From Megascapheus bottae (lineage: Eukaryota > Chordata > Mammalia > Rodentia > Geomyidae), in NCBI GenBank assembly GCA_024803745.1, contig JANJXV010000004.1:58199858-58263857 (forward strand): 64,000 nt of DNA. The letters are read 5' to 3'. Below, one piece after another: positions 38,363 to 50,369 of this stretch; position 1 is the stretch's first letter; every line of letters starts with the position of its first letter. The translations under genes and the position numbers were made by a program. The notes beneath the pieces were generated by a model, which saw nothing but the letters and a program-made list of their open reading frames with translations, was not told the DNA's origin and did no database searches.

Positions 38363-38732
38363 TTGTGGGGTTTTTTTTTCAGAGGTACTGGAGCTGGAAC
38401 CCAGGACATCACACTTGCTAGGCAGGGGCTCTACTGGTGAGCCACACCTCCATCCCTGCTCCTCACTAAATATTAGTTTTGGGCGGGATCTTGCTTCCTG
38501 CTTGGGTGTAAGCATCCACCCTCCAGGTTTCCTGGGGCGGCTAGGGTGGCAGGTGTGCCCGCTGTCCATATTCCCCTGTGTTGTGATATACTCTTCAGCC
38601 AAGTTGAACTGCAACTACAGTCTTTCCTACTGAGAAGGAGGTCCCACAAACACTTTTTCTGGGCTTGGCCTCCATCCCCCGCCTCCAAATCTCAGCTACA
38701 ATTATAGATGGGAGCCACCAGTACCCATTTTC
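38363..38732 (-). mobile_element. Older composite SINE, antisense
   Basis: GAGGTACTGGAGCTGGAACC, CACTTGCTAGGCAGGGGCTC (tRNA-like head), then two B1-like complements ending GGTGGCAGGTGTGCCC and ATTATAGATGGGAGCC. Confidence 0.65.
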
Positions 38733-38945
38733 CATATCCATTTTATTCTCCATTCTCAATTTATGTACTCCAATTACATTGAGTGTGTTTTTCAAAATGT
38801 TTTTATTTTCTAAATAGGAGATTTTTGAATTGACATCTGGCTCCTGGGGGGAAAAAGATAAATAATAATTTTAGCTTTTGAATTCTATAATGCTTTGTGA
38901 ATATTGATTGAATTTAATCAATTGTACCTTTGAAATGTGATTGCA

Positions 38946-39150
38946 GGACCCAGAGCATAGCCTACTGGTAGAGTGCTCGCCTAGCACGCACAAAGTCATG
39001 GGTTCAATTCCTCAGTACCACATTCACAGAAAAAAAAGGCAGAAGTGGTGCTGTGGCTCAAAGGGGTAGAGCTCCAGCCTTGAGAAAGCCCAAGGACAGT
39101 GCCCAGGCTCTGATTTCAAGCCCCAGGACTTGTAAAAAAAGAAAAAAGGA
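38946..39150 (+). mobile_element. IDL-Geo SINE, 14-bp perfect target-site duplication
   Basis: ID half (GGTTCAATTCC), Geo half, A-rich tail. GAAATGTGATTGCA at 38932 and 39155 is identical. Confidence 0.94.
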
Positions 39151-39169
39151 AAAAGAAATGTGATTGCAT

Positions 39170-40260
39170 ATTTGCAGCTAAAACAATTTAGAAAAGATAA
39201 CTTGGTGACAAACTGAACAACAATAAATTCATTTGAACAAATTCCTTGGGTGCAGTAGTTCTAAAACACCAGTTTTGGTAGTGGCCCATTGCATAACAAG
39301 TTTGAATCAAATAACGAATATTCAAATAGAGGATAAAAACACCTTGCAGAAATTATACTGTCTGTATGAAAACTCAGGCATTGCACTGATGTTTCTTTGA
39401 TTTCAGCCTCACATTTTACATAATTTGCTATATAATCAGTTATTTGATCTTTTAGAATAGCCAAAAGAAAGGATATTAGAACAATATTCTTTCAACCTTG
39501 CTTTCTTTTTACATGGTAATCTGCGTATCCAAAGCTTCCTTCTTATTAGTTTCTAAAAATTCTAGGAAATAATTTACCATGTATGCTGAGCATGATTTTA
39601 TTATAGAGTTAAAACCTTTTCCTACACCATGGGAACAAGAGGCAAGGCCTGGTCCTCTCTCTCATGAGCCAATGTTGTGTTTCTGGTAGCTCTTGAAATT
39701 GACTAGATGTACTTATTCTCTGCTTTCTTTTTAAGACAACACAGTCATGGAAGTTCTTCATACAACATAGACTGACCTAATCATCTTGCTTCTACCTCTA
39801 GGACTTGTACTTGACTGCAGATGGCTTTGCTTATATTGTACCAATGAAAACAAAGCTCCAGCTTGAGACAGTTTTGCTTTTTCTACTATACTCTCCACAC
39901 ACTCACAAGTTCTTTCTCCTTCATGGAGAAAGGCCCTCCAGTGTGTTTGCATCTTCAATCCCTCATCTATCTACCTCTTTATTTTTGAACTTCTTTGTGG
40001 CAAACCTCCCATAAACTAGAATGCCCTTCAGGTTTTTCTTCTTGTGTTCATCACACAAGAGTGGTTATCCAAGATTATATTGAAGACAGCAACATTTGCC
40101 TCCAGTCCTGACTACTCTTCTGAGCTTTCATTCCCCACAAGAAGCCTTTACCTGTCTTTTCAAACGAACCTCTTAAAATGTTTGGAATGAGTTCATTATA
40201 ATTGAAATTCTGTTTTCATTATTTTATCTTCTATATTCCATTTGTCAAATACTAAAACCT
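39170..40260. other. Intergenic unique block
   Basis: No repeat recognised; ORFs of 66-69 codons are not convincing. Confidence 0.45.
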
Positions 40261-40261
40261 A

Positions 40262-40364
40262 CGAACAATATTTTTTCATTAGCATTGGGATTTGAACTCA
40301 GGGCTTCACACATGTTCCATAGGTGATACACCATTTGAACTACACCTTCAGTCCTTTTGATATG

Positions 40365-40395
<31 letters not shown>

Positions 40396-40815
40396 TGCCA
40401 ATCTTGGGGTTGAGCTCAGGGCCTGAGCATTGTCCTTGGACTTTCTCAAGGCTAGAGCTCTACCATTTGAGCCTTGGCACCACTTCTGGCTTTTTTCTAT
40501 GTATGTGGTACGGAGGAATCGAGCCTGGGTCTTCGTGCATGCTAGGCAAGCACTCTACCACCAGGCCAAATTCCCATCCAAATGATATGGTTGTTTTTGA
40601 GATAGGGTCTCACTCTTGATCCAGACTGTCTAGAACTATAGACAGTCTATATGCTTCCTACACTAGCTGGAATGATAGACATATGTCACTACAATTTACT
40701 CTTTATTTGAAAATGGGGTTGGTGTGGCCTTTTTTTTTTTCACTGAGCTGGCCTAGATAGGGAAACTCTCCTGAGTAGCTAGGATTGTTGTCATTGGCCA
40801 CTACACTCAGCTTCT
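40262..40815 (-). mobile_element. Older composite SINE split by an IDL-Geo
   Basis: Head 40262-40357 (GGGATTTGAACTCAGGGCTT); body 40596-40815 (GAGATAGGGTCTCACTC ... GAGTAGCTAGGATTGTTG). The gap is filled by the IDL-Geo at 40371-40580. Confidence 0.7.
40371..40580 (-). mobile_element. IDL-Geo SINE with (TTG)n tail, antisense
   Basis: Full dimer (GGAATCGAGCC). TGATATGGTTGTT at 40358 and 40583 is the target-site duplication, so the (GTT)n tract at 40365-40394 arose from the site and SINE tail. Confidence 0.93.
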
Positions 40816-40899
40816 ACAAGTTATCTTTGTCTCTTCTAACTTTCTCACCTTTAGAGAATTAACACTCTCTGAGAAATTTGTTGATAATTAATAGTGGTG

Positions 40900-41105
40900 A
40901 CAGCAGGCAGGGCCTTTTTCTAAAGGACCAAATATAGTATTTAATCTCTAAAGTGTTATGTGGGGTGTTATTACCTCCATTTTAAAGTTAAGAGAATGGA
41001 AAGCCTGAGAAGAAAAGTAGCTTGCTTCATACAGGTAAGAGAAGGTACAGACGAGATCTAAACCTCCGTACTTCAATGACAGAGAAGTCCCTTAACCATG
41101 CAGTA
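40900..41105 (-). mobile_element. MIR SINE
   Basis: CCTCCATTTTAAAGTTAAGA ... GTAGCTTGCTTCATACAGG fits the MIR complement. Confidence 0.55.
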
Positions 41106-41468
41106 CTGGTCCAATGTGCTAGAACCCTAAACACTTCTCTAATCCATTTCAGCCTTTTCTTTTTTACTTAGTTAGGCTTGGTTCATCTGTTCCATTATTT
41201 CTTGCCTATATGGCTTCCACAACTATTTTCAAAAACATGTTCTTAATTCTCATCCATTCTTTTCAGGGATGTTATATAAGTGATGCCTTTGTAATCTGTA
41301 GATCTGAATTTTTATTTCAGTGACATTTTATTCAATTATTTACTTTTATCCTATTACATGTATTCTTTTCTTCCAGGACAGCAATTACCAAATGTCTTTT
41401 TCCTGTCTTTTTATTTTTATTTCATTAAATGTTAATTCCTTTTATGTGTCATCAGACTATTGATAACA

Positions 41469-41521
<53 letters not shown>

Positions 41522-42000
41522 GCACGATATGCCCTTTTGTCAGATCTAATAAGAATTCACCTCTGTGTGTCATTAAAAAAAGTAATAATTCCCAAGCTCT
41601 TTTCCTCTCCTATTCTTCATTTGTCTCCTTTGTGATCTTTTGTTAGTAATTCAGGCTTCTTTTTTTCTTTTAGGGAGAGTATACCTGTCTTAAGCTTCTT
41701 CTAATCTCAGGTGAAAAAAAATTGTCCCCTCCCTAGGGACAGGTTCTAAAATTGGGGTCTTTTTTATAGTCTAGACTTCATTTTTTCAATATACAAGCTT
41801 CCCCTAGGAAAATAAGTGTTTCAGGAACATTTTTTTAAAGGAACAGATGGCAGGTTCAGAAATAAATTTTTAAAAAGTAAACATTTGAACATCTTTGAAA
41901 GAGAATTATAAGCAATTCCTTAACCTCTCCCCTTCCAGGTGGCTGATATGGGCAAAGTTGAGCTTGGAGGAGATAGCATTATAGAATTTTCCTGTACACC
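41106..42000. other. Intergenic unique block
   Basis: Apart from (CA)n at 41466-41520 nothing is recognised. Confidence 0.45.
41466..41525. repeat. (CA)n microsatellite
   Basis: About 28 CA units with a CGCACG end. Confidence 0.95.
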
Positions 42001-42190
42001 AGGCTCTCCTGGCTCATACCTCTAGTCTTAGCTACTTTGACCTGAGATCGAAGCCACTCTGGGCAGGAAAGTCCATGAGCATATCTCCAGTTAATTATCA
42101 AGAAGCCAGAAGTGTAGCTGAGGCTCAAGTGGTAAAGTGCTAGCTTTGAGTTCCAGCTGCCATACTGGTGGGGATGGGGGAAAGAATAAA
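42001..42190 (+). mobile_element. B1-like/Geo SINE, partial
   Basis: GGCTCATACCTCTAGTCTTA, TATCTCCAGTTAATTATC; the Geo half is truncated after GCTAGCTTTGAG. Confidence 0.78.
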
Positions 42191-42428
42191 GAAAAGAATT
42201 TTCCTGTTGAATAAAAAAGATACTCCCACAGCCAGTGGTCCTGAAATCAGGACTTCTGGTGCCATCTGCAGAGGGAAGATACAATGTAAAGAATTCCTAG
42301 CATGAAGAGGAGTAGAAGATGAAGGGGAAGGGCATATATTGATTGTGTGGAGGTAATATGATAAGCATCCTATTTGCTTTTAATTTAGAACTGTATGTCT
42401 GCTGTCCCTATCAAAATCTGGGCTAAGG

Positions 42429-42622
42429 GGCCGAGAGTTTGGCCTACTGGTAGAATTACTTGCCTAGCAAGCACGAAGACCCAGGTTCCATTCCTCGGTA
42501 TCACATACATGGAAAAAAGCTGGAAGTGGTACTGTGGCTCAAGTGGTAAAGCTCTAGCCTTGAGAAAAGTCCAAGGACAGTGCTCAGGACCTGACTTCAA
42601 GCCCCATGACTGGCAAAAAAAA

Positions 42623-42624
<2 letters not shown>
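42429..42624 (+). mobile_element. IDL-Geo SINE whose tail became a 130-bp microsatellite
   Basis: Full dimer ending CCCCATGACTGGC and A9. The target-site duplication AAATCTGGGCTAAG lies at 42414 and again at 42756, beyond the (GA)n-(GGGA)n-(GGAA)n tract, so the whole tract belongs to the insertion. Confidence 0.95.
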
Positions 42625-42626
<2 letters not shown>

Positions 42627-42669
<43 letters not shown>

Positions 42670-42754
42670 AGGGAGGGAGGGAGGGAGGGAGGGAGGGAGG
42701 AAGGAAGGAAGGAAGGAAGGAAGGAAGGAAGGAAGGAAGGAAGGAAGGAAGGAA
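42627..42754. repeat. (GA)n-(GGGA)n-(GGAA)n microsatellite from a SINE tail
   Basis: Three successive purine blocks in order GA, GGGA, GGAA. The overlapping low-complexity ORFs are not genes. Confidence 0.97.
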
Positions 42755-42770
42755 TAAATCTGGGCTAAGA

Positions 42771-42949
42771 GGCAGACTCCAGTATCCCACACCTGTAGTC
42801 CTAGGTACTCAAAAGTTGGGAGAGCTGGAGGATTAAGGTGCAAAGCCAGCCAGGTAGAAAGGTCCAGGAGACTTCATCTCTAATTTACTAGCAGAAAGCT
42901 AAACTAGGGGCATAATTAAATTGGTAGACCCCCTCCAGTCAAGCAACCA
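42771..42949 (+). mobile_element. B1-like SINE, diverged
   Basis: CACACCTGTAGTCCTAGGTA, GTGCAAAGCCAGCCAGG, and CATCTCTAATTTACTAGC. Confidence 0.7.
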
Positions 42950-43121
42950 AAAATATATGTCATGGCCACAACTTTTGAAGCTAGAGAAAATAAATTATTT
43001 AGATTCTCTTAAGTTTAGAGTACCAATTTTCTTAGCTTTTCATTTTCTGATTTTCTAGAAGCAGACTCCAGGCAAAACTTGGGACAATTAAGGTTTATTT
43101 GAGATGAATTCTTAGAAAACA

Positions 43122-43208
43122 GATTTTTTTTTCTGTTTGCACTGCTAAGGATTGAATCCAAGTCTTGAATCGACTAGCAAAGGACTCTGGCACTGGGCTA
43201 AATCCCTG
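43122..43208 (-). mobile_element. Old ID/tRNA-like SINE fragment
   Basis: GCTAAGGATTGAATCCAAGT ... CACTGGGCTAAATCCC. Confidence 0.5.
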
Positions 43209-43373
43209 TGTGTGTCTTTGGCAAAAGTTTCCCCCCACTCTTTGGCATGCCTTTACATTCTCTTGGCAATGCATTTTGCAAAACAGAAACTTTAAATTTT
43301 AAGTAAGTCCAGCTTATCAATTGCTTCTTTAATGTCATTGACATTATATCTCAAATATCAAACCAAGACTAAG

Positions 43374-43440
43374 TTTTTTTGTATCTTATATTTAGTTTTT
43401 TTGTATCTTATATTTAGTTTTTTTGTATCTTATATTTAGG
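43374..43440. repeat. Three tandem 25-bp units
   Basis: TTTTTTTGTATCTTATATTT plus AG occurs three times with almost no difference, implying recent duplication. Confidence 0.93.
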
Positions 43441-44130
43441 CATGTTATCTATTCAGAATCATTTATTTTAAGATTATAAGATGTTTCTATTACTCTACTG
43501 ATAAGAACACAATGAAAAAAGAAAATTATAGACCAATAGCCTTGGCATAGAAAATATCCTCATCAGAAGACTTGCAAATATGAACACATTGAAAAGGTGA
43601 TAGAGAATGGCCAAGATGATTTGGGGGTAAAAACAAAATGACTGGTAGGGGGAGGGTGGGAAATAGAAACAAAAACATGAAAAGGATTATGAATGTGTGA
43701 GAAGTAATACATCTACTACTTGACTAATATAACTGTAACCCAACAGTAAAATAAAAATTTAAAAATCAGTAGCTTTTCTATTCACAAATAAAGAAATAAT
43801 TGAGAAAGACATTAGGAAAACAATCCGTTAATAGCCTCAAAACAAACAAAACAAAATAACATGAATGAACAGTTATCTAAGGAGATGAAGAATTATACAG
43901 TGATAATCACAAAAATACTGAAGAAAAATGATAAAATATGGAAACAGCTACTGCATTAATAGATTAGAAGAACATTGGTATGTAACAATGTTAATATTGT
44001 TTAAATAGCCTTACTACCAGAGGTGATCTACAAATTCAGTATAGTAATTATCAAAATACCAATGGCATTCTTCCCAGAACTAGGACAAAAATTCTTAAAA
44101 TTCATTTGTAAGCATATAGAAAGACCCTGA

Positions 44131-44355
44131 TAGCTGGGCACAGTGGCTCATGCCTGTAATCCTAGCTACTCAAGAGGCTGAGATCTGAGGATAGAGGTTC
44201 AAAGCCAGCCCGGGCACCAAAGACCGTGAGGCTCTTATCTCTGATGAATCACTAGAGGGGAGTGGGGCTGTGGCTCCAGGGGAAGGGTGGTAGCCTTGAG
44301 CTGAGGAGCTCAGGGACAGTGCCCGGCAGAGTTCAAGCCCCAAGACCCGCAAAAA
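44131..44355 (+). mobile_element. B1-like/Geo SINE with GAAA-rich tail
   Basis: TAGCTGGGCACAGTGGCTCA, GATCTGAGGATAGAGGTTC, Geo ending GAGTTCAAGCCCCAAGACC. The tail continues as (GAAA)n to 44471. Confidence 0.93.
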
Positions 44356-44471
44356 AAGAAGAGAGAAAGAAAGAAAGAAAGCAAAAAGAAAGGAAGGAAA
44401 GAAGGAAGAAAGAAAAAGAAAGAAAGAAAGAAAGAAAGACGAAAGAAAGAAAGAAAAGAAAAGAAAAGAAA
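44352..44471. repeat. (GAAA)n tract from a SINE tail
   Basis: Imperfect GAAA/GGAA units directly after the SINE A-tail; ORFs across it are artefacts. Confidence 0.93.
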
Positions 44472-45102
44472 GGCAAGCCAAATTCTGAGTGAAAAAACAA
44501 TACTAGACATATCACAATACCTGATTCCAAATTATGATAGAGCCATTTTAGCAAAATCAGCAAAGTACTAGCATAAAACATGTGGAACAGAGTAAAGTAC
44601 CCAAAATAAACCAATATAGCTAGAACCATTCTAACATTTAACAAAGGCATCCAAAGCACACAGTGGAGAAAAGACTGACTCCTCAACAAATATTGCTGGG
44701 CAAACTTAACATCTACCTGTAGAAGTCTGAGATAATCCCTGAGCCACTTGTGCTGTAAAAAAAATCCACTCACATGGGTTATAGACCTTAATGTGAGACC
44801 TCCAACTATGAAAATACTAGAGGAAAACATGGGACCCCCTTCTAGGAAACAAGAACAAGATTTGACAAGAGGAATTTTACCAAATTAAAAACGTTTGTGC
44901 AGTAAGCGACATGAGATTGAGACTACCTACAGAGTAAAAGAAAAATCTTTGTCAGCTCTTGGACAGAGGGTACATATCCAGACTATCTAAAAAGCTCAAA
45001 AAGCTTAAAATCAAAGGAACTATTGTTTCAATTAAATTATAGCAGGTGATCTGAACAGATATCTCCCAAAGGTAAAGGCACAAATGACCAATTTTAAAAG
45101 AT

Positions 45103-45280
45103 TATATATATATATGACATTTTTTATTGTATTTTATGATCAGGATAATAATGTATACGGGGGTTACAGTTACATAGTTATATTCATCAGGTGGTGGGTA
45201 CATTATTTCTTGACACTTGATACCCCTTCTCATGTTTGTGTCCCCCCTCCCCGTCATTTTTTTCTGTTCTTGTTTTTGTT
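45103..45280 (-). mobile_element. L1 3' end, antisense
   Basis: After a short (TA)n: TTTTTTATTGTATTTTATGA, GGTTACAGTTACATAG, GGTGGTGGGTACATTATTTC. Confidence 0.82.
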
Positions 45281-45664
45281 TTGTTTTGTTTTAAAGAAAA
45301 ATGGTCAACATCTTTAGCTACCAGGGAAATTCAAATCAAAGACACATTGGAATTCAGTGTGGTAGCACCTCTACACAATCCTAGTACTTTGAAGGATGAG
45401 TCAGGAGAACAGCAAGTTTGAGGGCAATGACTTGGTCTAAAGCTAAAAGCACAAATAATAACAAACAAACAGCATGGATATTCCATCTCATTCTACTCAG
45501 AGTGACTATTATCAAACAAAACAAACAAAAAATTCTTGTTGGGAAGGAAAAGAAAGCCTATACACTGTTGTAACAGTGTAAATTGGTACAGCTATTGTGG
45601 AAATCATAATAGTCTTCAAAATCTAAAGATAGGCCATGCCCAGTGTACTTATGAATCTGACTAT

Positions 45665-45772
45665 TGCATGTTTGGAGATGAAGTCTAGGAAACCTTTAGG
45701 CCTAATTGGCCTCAATCATCTGAGTCTTACCTTCTTGAGTAAAAAAGATTACAGATGTGAGCCACTGGCAGC
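45665..45772 (-). mobile_element. B1-like half, antisense, diverged
   Basis: AAAGATTACAGATGTGAGCC near its end. Confidence 0.55.
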
Positions 45773-45779
45773 ACCTTCC

Positions 45780-48300
45780 TTTTAGCTGAGCAAATGAAAA
45801 TCTCCAATCAAAATCAAACCCAAATGCTTTTGTATGAATATAAGAATGGGCACTCCATAGCATATGTTATATACAAGATGTTTTAAACGAATAAAGCAGA
45901 AACACATTTCTTACATGGTAAATATCACATATATACTGCTGAATGCAGAAAAGTTATTAGGGAATACATTTACTCGATTTCATTTATGAAAAGCTTAAAA
46001 CACATAGAAATAGGTAACTATGTAATTATGAAATGTGTAATTATGTATTTAGTCCCCAGGCTTATCATACACATGACCAAAATTGGTTGAGAAATGGTTT
46101 CACAGTCATAAAATGACAGGCTTTACCCTTGTAAAGCTCAGAAAAATCAGTAACCTTCCCCATAGGAAATATAGGATCATTTCTATTTATGGCTGAAAAC
46201 GTGTTGGAACAAGTAAATGTAACTATTTTGAAGACTAATGATTTGGAAGATAGTGCTAAACCAGTAAGTCATGGAATTAGGTTATGGTATATTTAGTAAT
46301 GAATGATCCTGGCAACCTCTGATCAAAACGCTTTCCAATTAGACATCAAAAACAGCTCCAGGGTGGGCAAGGACACAGACACAGATAAGCACTTACCTAA
46401 ACTCTATCTCCAGCTGCACTCTATTATGTGTGTCTATGTGGTGAGACAGTTCATGTATCTATAATAGAGATGTTTAGTTAGTGCTTGGGCTTTATCTACT
46501 AAATTTGGTTTAAGCATTTAAATATTTTTTTTATGAAATACACACAGAAATTCCCAAAGCAAACACAAAGATCGGCACCATGGAAACATATTCGTGTAAT
46601 CTCAAGTCAGCATTTCAAAGTCCCCGAGTGCCTTTCCTTATGACATCTGCCTCTGTACGGTTCACAGGGAACACTCTTCTGATGTGTATTTCTTCATTAA
46701 TTCCTGTCTTTGCTTTATTGTTTTCCCTCTTAACTATGCATCCCCAAACAATGTAGTTTGTTCCTGTGTTAAACTTTTATGGATTGAATGGCAGTGCTTA
46801 TATAACTATGTCTGTGTCTTTTACTCAACATTATATTTTCTCAGTGTCATGTGTATAGAACAACAAACACAGATAAGTCTTACTTATATCTGCTAGCTGC
46901 CATGCTTTGTATTTTATGTGGCAGTTGGAGCTGGGTGGCATCAAGAATGTTATTTTTGGTATTTCAGTATACCTACAACTGTAGCCCCAATAGCCTTTCC
47001 ACTATATAAGGAGAAGTTTAAAAGTTATAGTATGTCTTGAGTATGTACCATGCACTAAGATGATGTGACACTGGTTACACAGTATTTTTATGTTCAAGGA
47101 AATGCCGTACAATATGGAGAGTTTGCCTACTTTTTTATATAAATAAAAAACTAAAATTTACAAAGAAAAAAATACACTCAGGATTTAGCTCTTCTGAGAT
47201 TTAGTTACCAGGGGCACAAACCTTGTTGTTATTCTGTAAAAACTATATTAGTCATTTTAAGTAAATAAATGAGTGCATTTGGTGTTTTATAGTAGTCTTT
47301 TTCTATCTTGCCAACTTTTATTATTTTGCTTCATTGTTTAATTTTTTCCTTGGATACAGATAAGAAACTGAAACTCGGGAAGATAAAGGTAATGGCCTTA
47401 AGTCACCTCTCTACAGCTCTTCTCATAGTAGAACATAGTGACTTTCCTTTCATGGACTATTTAGAGATGTGACCCTCTTACAGGAAATCAGGAGGGATCT
47501 GGTGGTCCGGCTTGAGCGGGATGAGCAGGGATGCATCCAGCTGAATCTGTTCCACACCAGGTAGTCATAATCTAGCCAAGTTGCCTTTGGTAAGTTATAT
47601 GTCCTTTCTGAAGCTCAGTTTCTTCACATGTTAGTATTTATCTTCATCAGTAATGTTAACCCTAAAGTTCACAGACCATCCCAAGTTCCAGTTTTTAATA
47701 TGGATTTCTGAGCTACCTTAAAACTTCCTAGCCTGTGGAACTTGTATATTTAACATCTTCTCATGACCAAGAACCCATGGAGCACATGGTGATTAAAGTC
47801 TCTTTGGTGGCAAAATTCTGGGATAGAGTTTGAACTTTTCTAACCATAGCATCTTCCATCAGAGTTAAGTGCCTTCATGAATCAGAATTCTGTAATTTTA
47901 TTAATAAAAATGAAGCCATTCAAAGTCAGTCAGGATGCTAAACACATTACTATTGCTGTGAGTGACCATAACTCAAATCTAAAGTGTTACTAATCAAGAT
48001 AGCTTGGAAAGTTTTGAACAAAAGATTTCCCAGTGGAATTATATCTACATCATTTAAAAAATACTAATAATACATAGTGAGAAAAACTGCAACATAGAAG
48101 ACAGACCAGAGACTGTCAACATAATCAGCAGTAGATAATAATAGAATGCCATGTAGTCTTACTAGGAAAACTAAGTAATTGTTTATACACTCAAAATTAC
48201 TTTTAAAATATCAGCTCATTTAATTATACAGTGTAGCCACTCTGGAGACTATTGCTTTATTTTTGCTTTGCTATTGTGTTCCTTATGTGTTTTAAAAATT
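45780..48300. other. Longest low-repeat intergenic block
   Basis: About 2.5 kb without a recognised young element. Possible MIR fragments lie at 47345-47440 (AAGAAACTGAAACTCGGGAA) and 47575-47650 (CTTTCTGAAGCTCAGTTTC). No exon supported. Confidence 0.45.
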
Positions 48301-48304
48301 CTTT

Positions 48305-48605
48305 AGTGACTTATTGGGAGGTAAAAATATCCTTGTAATAAGTACCAGGAAATGGGTATATACAAGAGAGGGATGAGGGGGAAAATGGAGGAGTAAACAA
48401 TGAAGGGAAGCAGGAGAGGAGAATGCAGTCAAGAATTCATCGTGTATGCCACATAACTAAGAAAAGGAAGGGAAGGGCTGAGTAGAAGGGGGTGAGAATG
48501 TTGAAGGGTGCAACAATGGTCAAGATGCACTGTATTCACCAACTGCTTTGTAACCTGGCATCTCCTTTGCACAACTACTTAAAGATAAATTAAAATTTAG
48601 AAAAC
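48305..48605 (+). mobile_element. LINE-like 3' end shared with 13665-13765
   Basis: A purine-rich stretch (48360-48490), then GGTCAAGATGCACTGTATTC ... ACAACTACTTAAAGATAAAT. The layout resembles a LINE 3' UTR. Confidence 0.5.
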
Positions 48606-48875
48606 ACTCCAGTAATGTTTATGTTTTCCTATGGCTAGTCTTTATATTCTGAGGAAGTAGAGTTATCCGATTAATTGTTGTCATTGTTTTGGAACTTTTT
48701 TCCACTGGAATAAACAACCTTAAATTGTGTGACAGTTCCACCTTTCTGCAGTCAACAGTCTGTTCATGGGTCTTCAAATCTGTATTTGTCACATATGCTC
48801 CTCACAAAGTAGGTTTCTTAGCTGGAGCATAGCCACTGAGGGAAGGAGATTCAGAATTGAGAGGACCATATTATT

Positions 48876-49068
48876 ATTTTTTTTGCCTGTCCTGGGCCTA
48901 AGCTCAGGGTCTGAGCACTGTCCTTGGACTTTCTCAAGGCTAGAGCTCTACCACTTGAGCCTCAGCACCACTTCTGCCTTTTTTCTATGTATGTGGTACC
49001 GAGGAATCAAACCCGGGTCTTCGTGCATGCTAGGCAAGCACTCTACCACTAGGCCAAACTCCCGGCCC
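48876..49068 (-). mobile_element. IDL-Geo SINE, antisense, 13-bp perfect target-site duplication
   Basis: Full dimer ending CCAAACTCCCGGCCC. GGACCATATTATT at 48863 and 49069 is identical. Confidence 0.95.
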
Positions 49069-49081
49069 GGACCATATTATT

Positions 49082-50369
49082 TTTAAGAGTTCCCAGGAAT
49101 CCTCCTCTAGTTTTTGGAATTGTGAGGTGGAGTCCAAAACCTGTATAACGGCAGCTGTTCACATTTTCAGTTACATGCTGAAAACTTATGAAACCTTACT
49201 TGTTCTAGTTTATAAATAAGTCATTACTATGTTAAGAAAATGGGGGACTTCACTATACAAAGAAGTATATGTTTATTGATCTCCTCTACATTGATTTAGA
49301 TATTACTTGTTATATCTTAATTTGTTTTCCTTGCAGTTCTCTCATCTTCCTTCTTTCTAGAATGCCAGTAACATAAAACTGATGAAACTGCTTAGCAATT
49401 ATGTTCTAGTAGACACTCACCATGGGAAAGAGAGTGGCCCTACCTTTCTTGTGTGAGACACTGCTGATGTTAGAAGCAGCCTGAGCATGTGAGTGATGAA
49501 GACTTCCCTGGGGAGTTCCACTGACGTGCTGGGCACCTGCTTGGGGCTGTGTAGACAGGATTAAAGGGAGAGCTAAGAGTTAGAGCCGGCAGATTTCCTC
49601 CCCTTTATTGAATAAGGGTCTGGAGGAGGAGAACTTCAGGACAGTGAAGGACAGTGGTCCTACATTGCCCCCATTGCATCTCCAGAGGGGTATGCTGCCA
49701 CTTCAGCAACCAACTCCTCCTCTTCCCAGTAGGAGTGGGTGTTCTCTAGCGTGCTTTCTTCTGATGCTTATTTTACTTCTCCTGCCACTGGGCTGATGTT
49801 CTAATTTTAGATACTGTCCCCAAACAACTAAGGTCATTGCAATGCCATCCTAACCAGGAACAACTGCCAACAGAAATAAACATTCACACTTCCTCCTCCT
49901 CCTCTTCCTTTGTCATAGATGACTTACAAGCTAAGTTGTGCTTCAACATTCCAGTATGCTTAGAATGTGGGAACAGTGAAAAGTCCTCCTTGGCTGAGAC
50001 AGGAAAGAGATGGTAATAGCTTGTCTAATAAGATGTCTTGGGCCAGTCTGATCTAAAGCTGGAGGGAGAATAAGAGATAAGTAAGGGATTTTTGAGGAGT
50101 GGAATCATATAAGGTTGATAGTGTTCTGTTAGCTGGATGGAACATGGCTTAATGAGAAGAGTATGTAGCAGTGTTAAGCGGAGGGACAAAGGTGAGAGAA
50201 CCCAAAGAAGTCTTGACAGCCACAGAGCAACTGAAGGAAAAAGAAGGCTCAACCTTGGAAATAATTTGAATGAAATATCCATAGAACATATTTGCTACTG
50301 GAGGGAGAAAAAATAGAAAACAGAGGCAAAGTCTTTAGTCTAAGATTCACCCTTCCATCCTGCTACCTT
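49082..50369. other. Intergenic unique block
   Basis: Nothing recognised; ORFs at 49608 and 50025 have no coding support. Confidence 0.45.

Larger units (their letters stand above)
43480..45650 (+). mobile_element. Mosaic L1 ORF2 relic with later insertions
   Basis: Plus-strand ORF2-like phrases: AATTATAGACCAATAGCC (43525), CATCCAAAGCACACAGTGGA (44648), TCAACAAATATTGCTGGGC (44683), GACTATCTAAAAAGCTCAA (44980), AACATCTTTAGCTACC (45306). A separate 3' UTR piece lies at 43590-43770. The relic is broken by a B1-like/Geo SINE (44131), an antisense L1 3' end (45103-45280) and a B1-like unit (45357-45450). No open frame remains. Confidence 0.75.

Noticed and set aside
42385..42843. ORFs of 68-152 codons rich in LPSF or EGRK repeats
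   Set aside because: Translation of the SINE-tail microsatellite.
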